NCBI GenBank assembly: GCA_902805485.1
Contig: CADCTM010000048.1
Span: 1 to 5,275 of the forward strand
DNA from: an uncultured Coleofasciculus sp.
GTDB taxonomy: Bacteria; Cyanobacteriota; Cyanobacteriia; Cyanobacteriales; Coleofasciculaceae
DNA: 5,275 nucleotides
Direction of reading: 5' to 3'
The translations under genes and the position numbers were made by a program. The notes beneath the pieces are model-generated. The model was not told the origin of the DNA, did not search any database, and was given only the letters and a program-made list of their open reading frames with translations. Below, piece by piece: positions 5,172-5,275 of this stretch. How positions within the stretch are numbered: the first letter of the stretch is position 1; the number at the start of each line of letters is the position of its first letter.

Positions 5172-5271
5172 AAACCTCTTGCAAAAAATATGTTGAAGCC
5201 AGCAACGCATCCAATCTCATCTGTATGCATCTGTGATTCCAAACTCAAATTCCGATTCTTGCAAGAGGTTT
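5172..5271. mobile_element. 100-bp MITE-like element with 13-bp terminal inverted repeats
   Basis: AAACCTCTTGCAA (5172-5184) and TTGCAAGAGGTTT (5259-5271) are perfect inverted repeats exactly bounding 100 bp. The inside has no meaningful coding frame but holds a CATCTGT direct repeat (5218-5224 and 5228-5234). The arms remind me of the ends of some cyanobacterial insertion sequences, from memory only. It begins 9 bp after the acetyltransferase stop. No target duplication is certain; the window ends 4 bp past the right arm. The alternative is a long-looped structure at the 3' end of that gene's mRNA. Confidence 0.55.
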
Positions 5272-5275
5272 AATA

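Noticed and set aside
1..5275. tRNA, rRNA or CRISPR array
   Set aside because: No tRNA T-loop pattern with matching cloverleaf, no rRNA-like stretch and no regularly spaced direct repeats were found by reading both strands.

Overview
The window looks like a piece of a cyanobacterial chromosome. The octamer GCGATCGC (HIP1, the highly iterated palindrome of many cyanobacteria) occurs five times in 5.3 kb (646, 1217, 2595, 3990, 4541), where chance predicts about 0.1. The response regulator at 2888-3577 has the sequence signature of cyanobacterial Rre1, whose plastid counterpart is Ycf29. The species cannot be named from the sequence.

Four genes lie on the + strand with generous spacers. (1) 1-529 is a long non-coding leader. 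It holds a LexA-box-like palindrome, several RNA-type hairpins, and a Shine-Dalgarno-like sequence at the very left edge that points leftward. (2) 530-1654 is mraY, the membrane enzyme that makes lipid I for peptidoglycan, read here from a GTG start. (3) 1764-2726 is a family-2 glycosyltransferase whose start codon sits in one arm of a 22-bp inverted repeat. (4) 2888-3577 is the Rre1/Ycf29-type regulator, preceded by a 161-bp spacer with palindromes. (5) 3578-4127 is a 550-bp gap with a candidate promoter, a candidate structured RNA, a HIP1-containing repeat and a terminator-like hairpin. (6) 4128-5162 is a tandem GNAT acetyltransferase, followed by a 100-bp element with 13-bp terminal inverted repeats that ends just short of the window edge.

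The genes do not form one obvious pathway. MraY and the glycosyltransferase could both serve the cell envelope, but the glycosyltransferase's acceptor is unknown. The regulator and the acetyltransferase look like independent units. No complete new multi-gene system is visible. The unusual content is between the genes: nearly every spacer carries a strong inverted repeat, and two of these touch a start codon.
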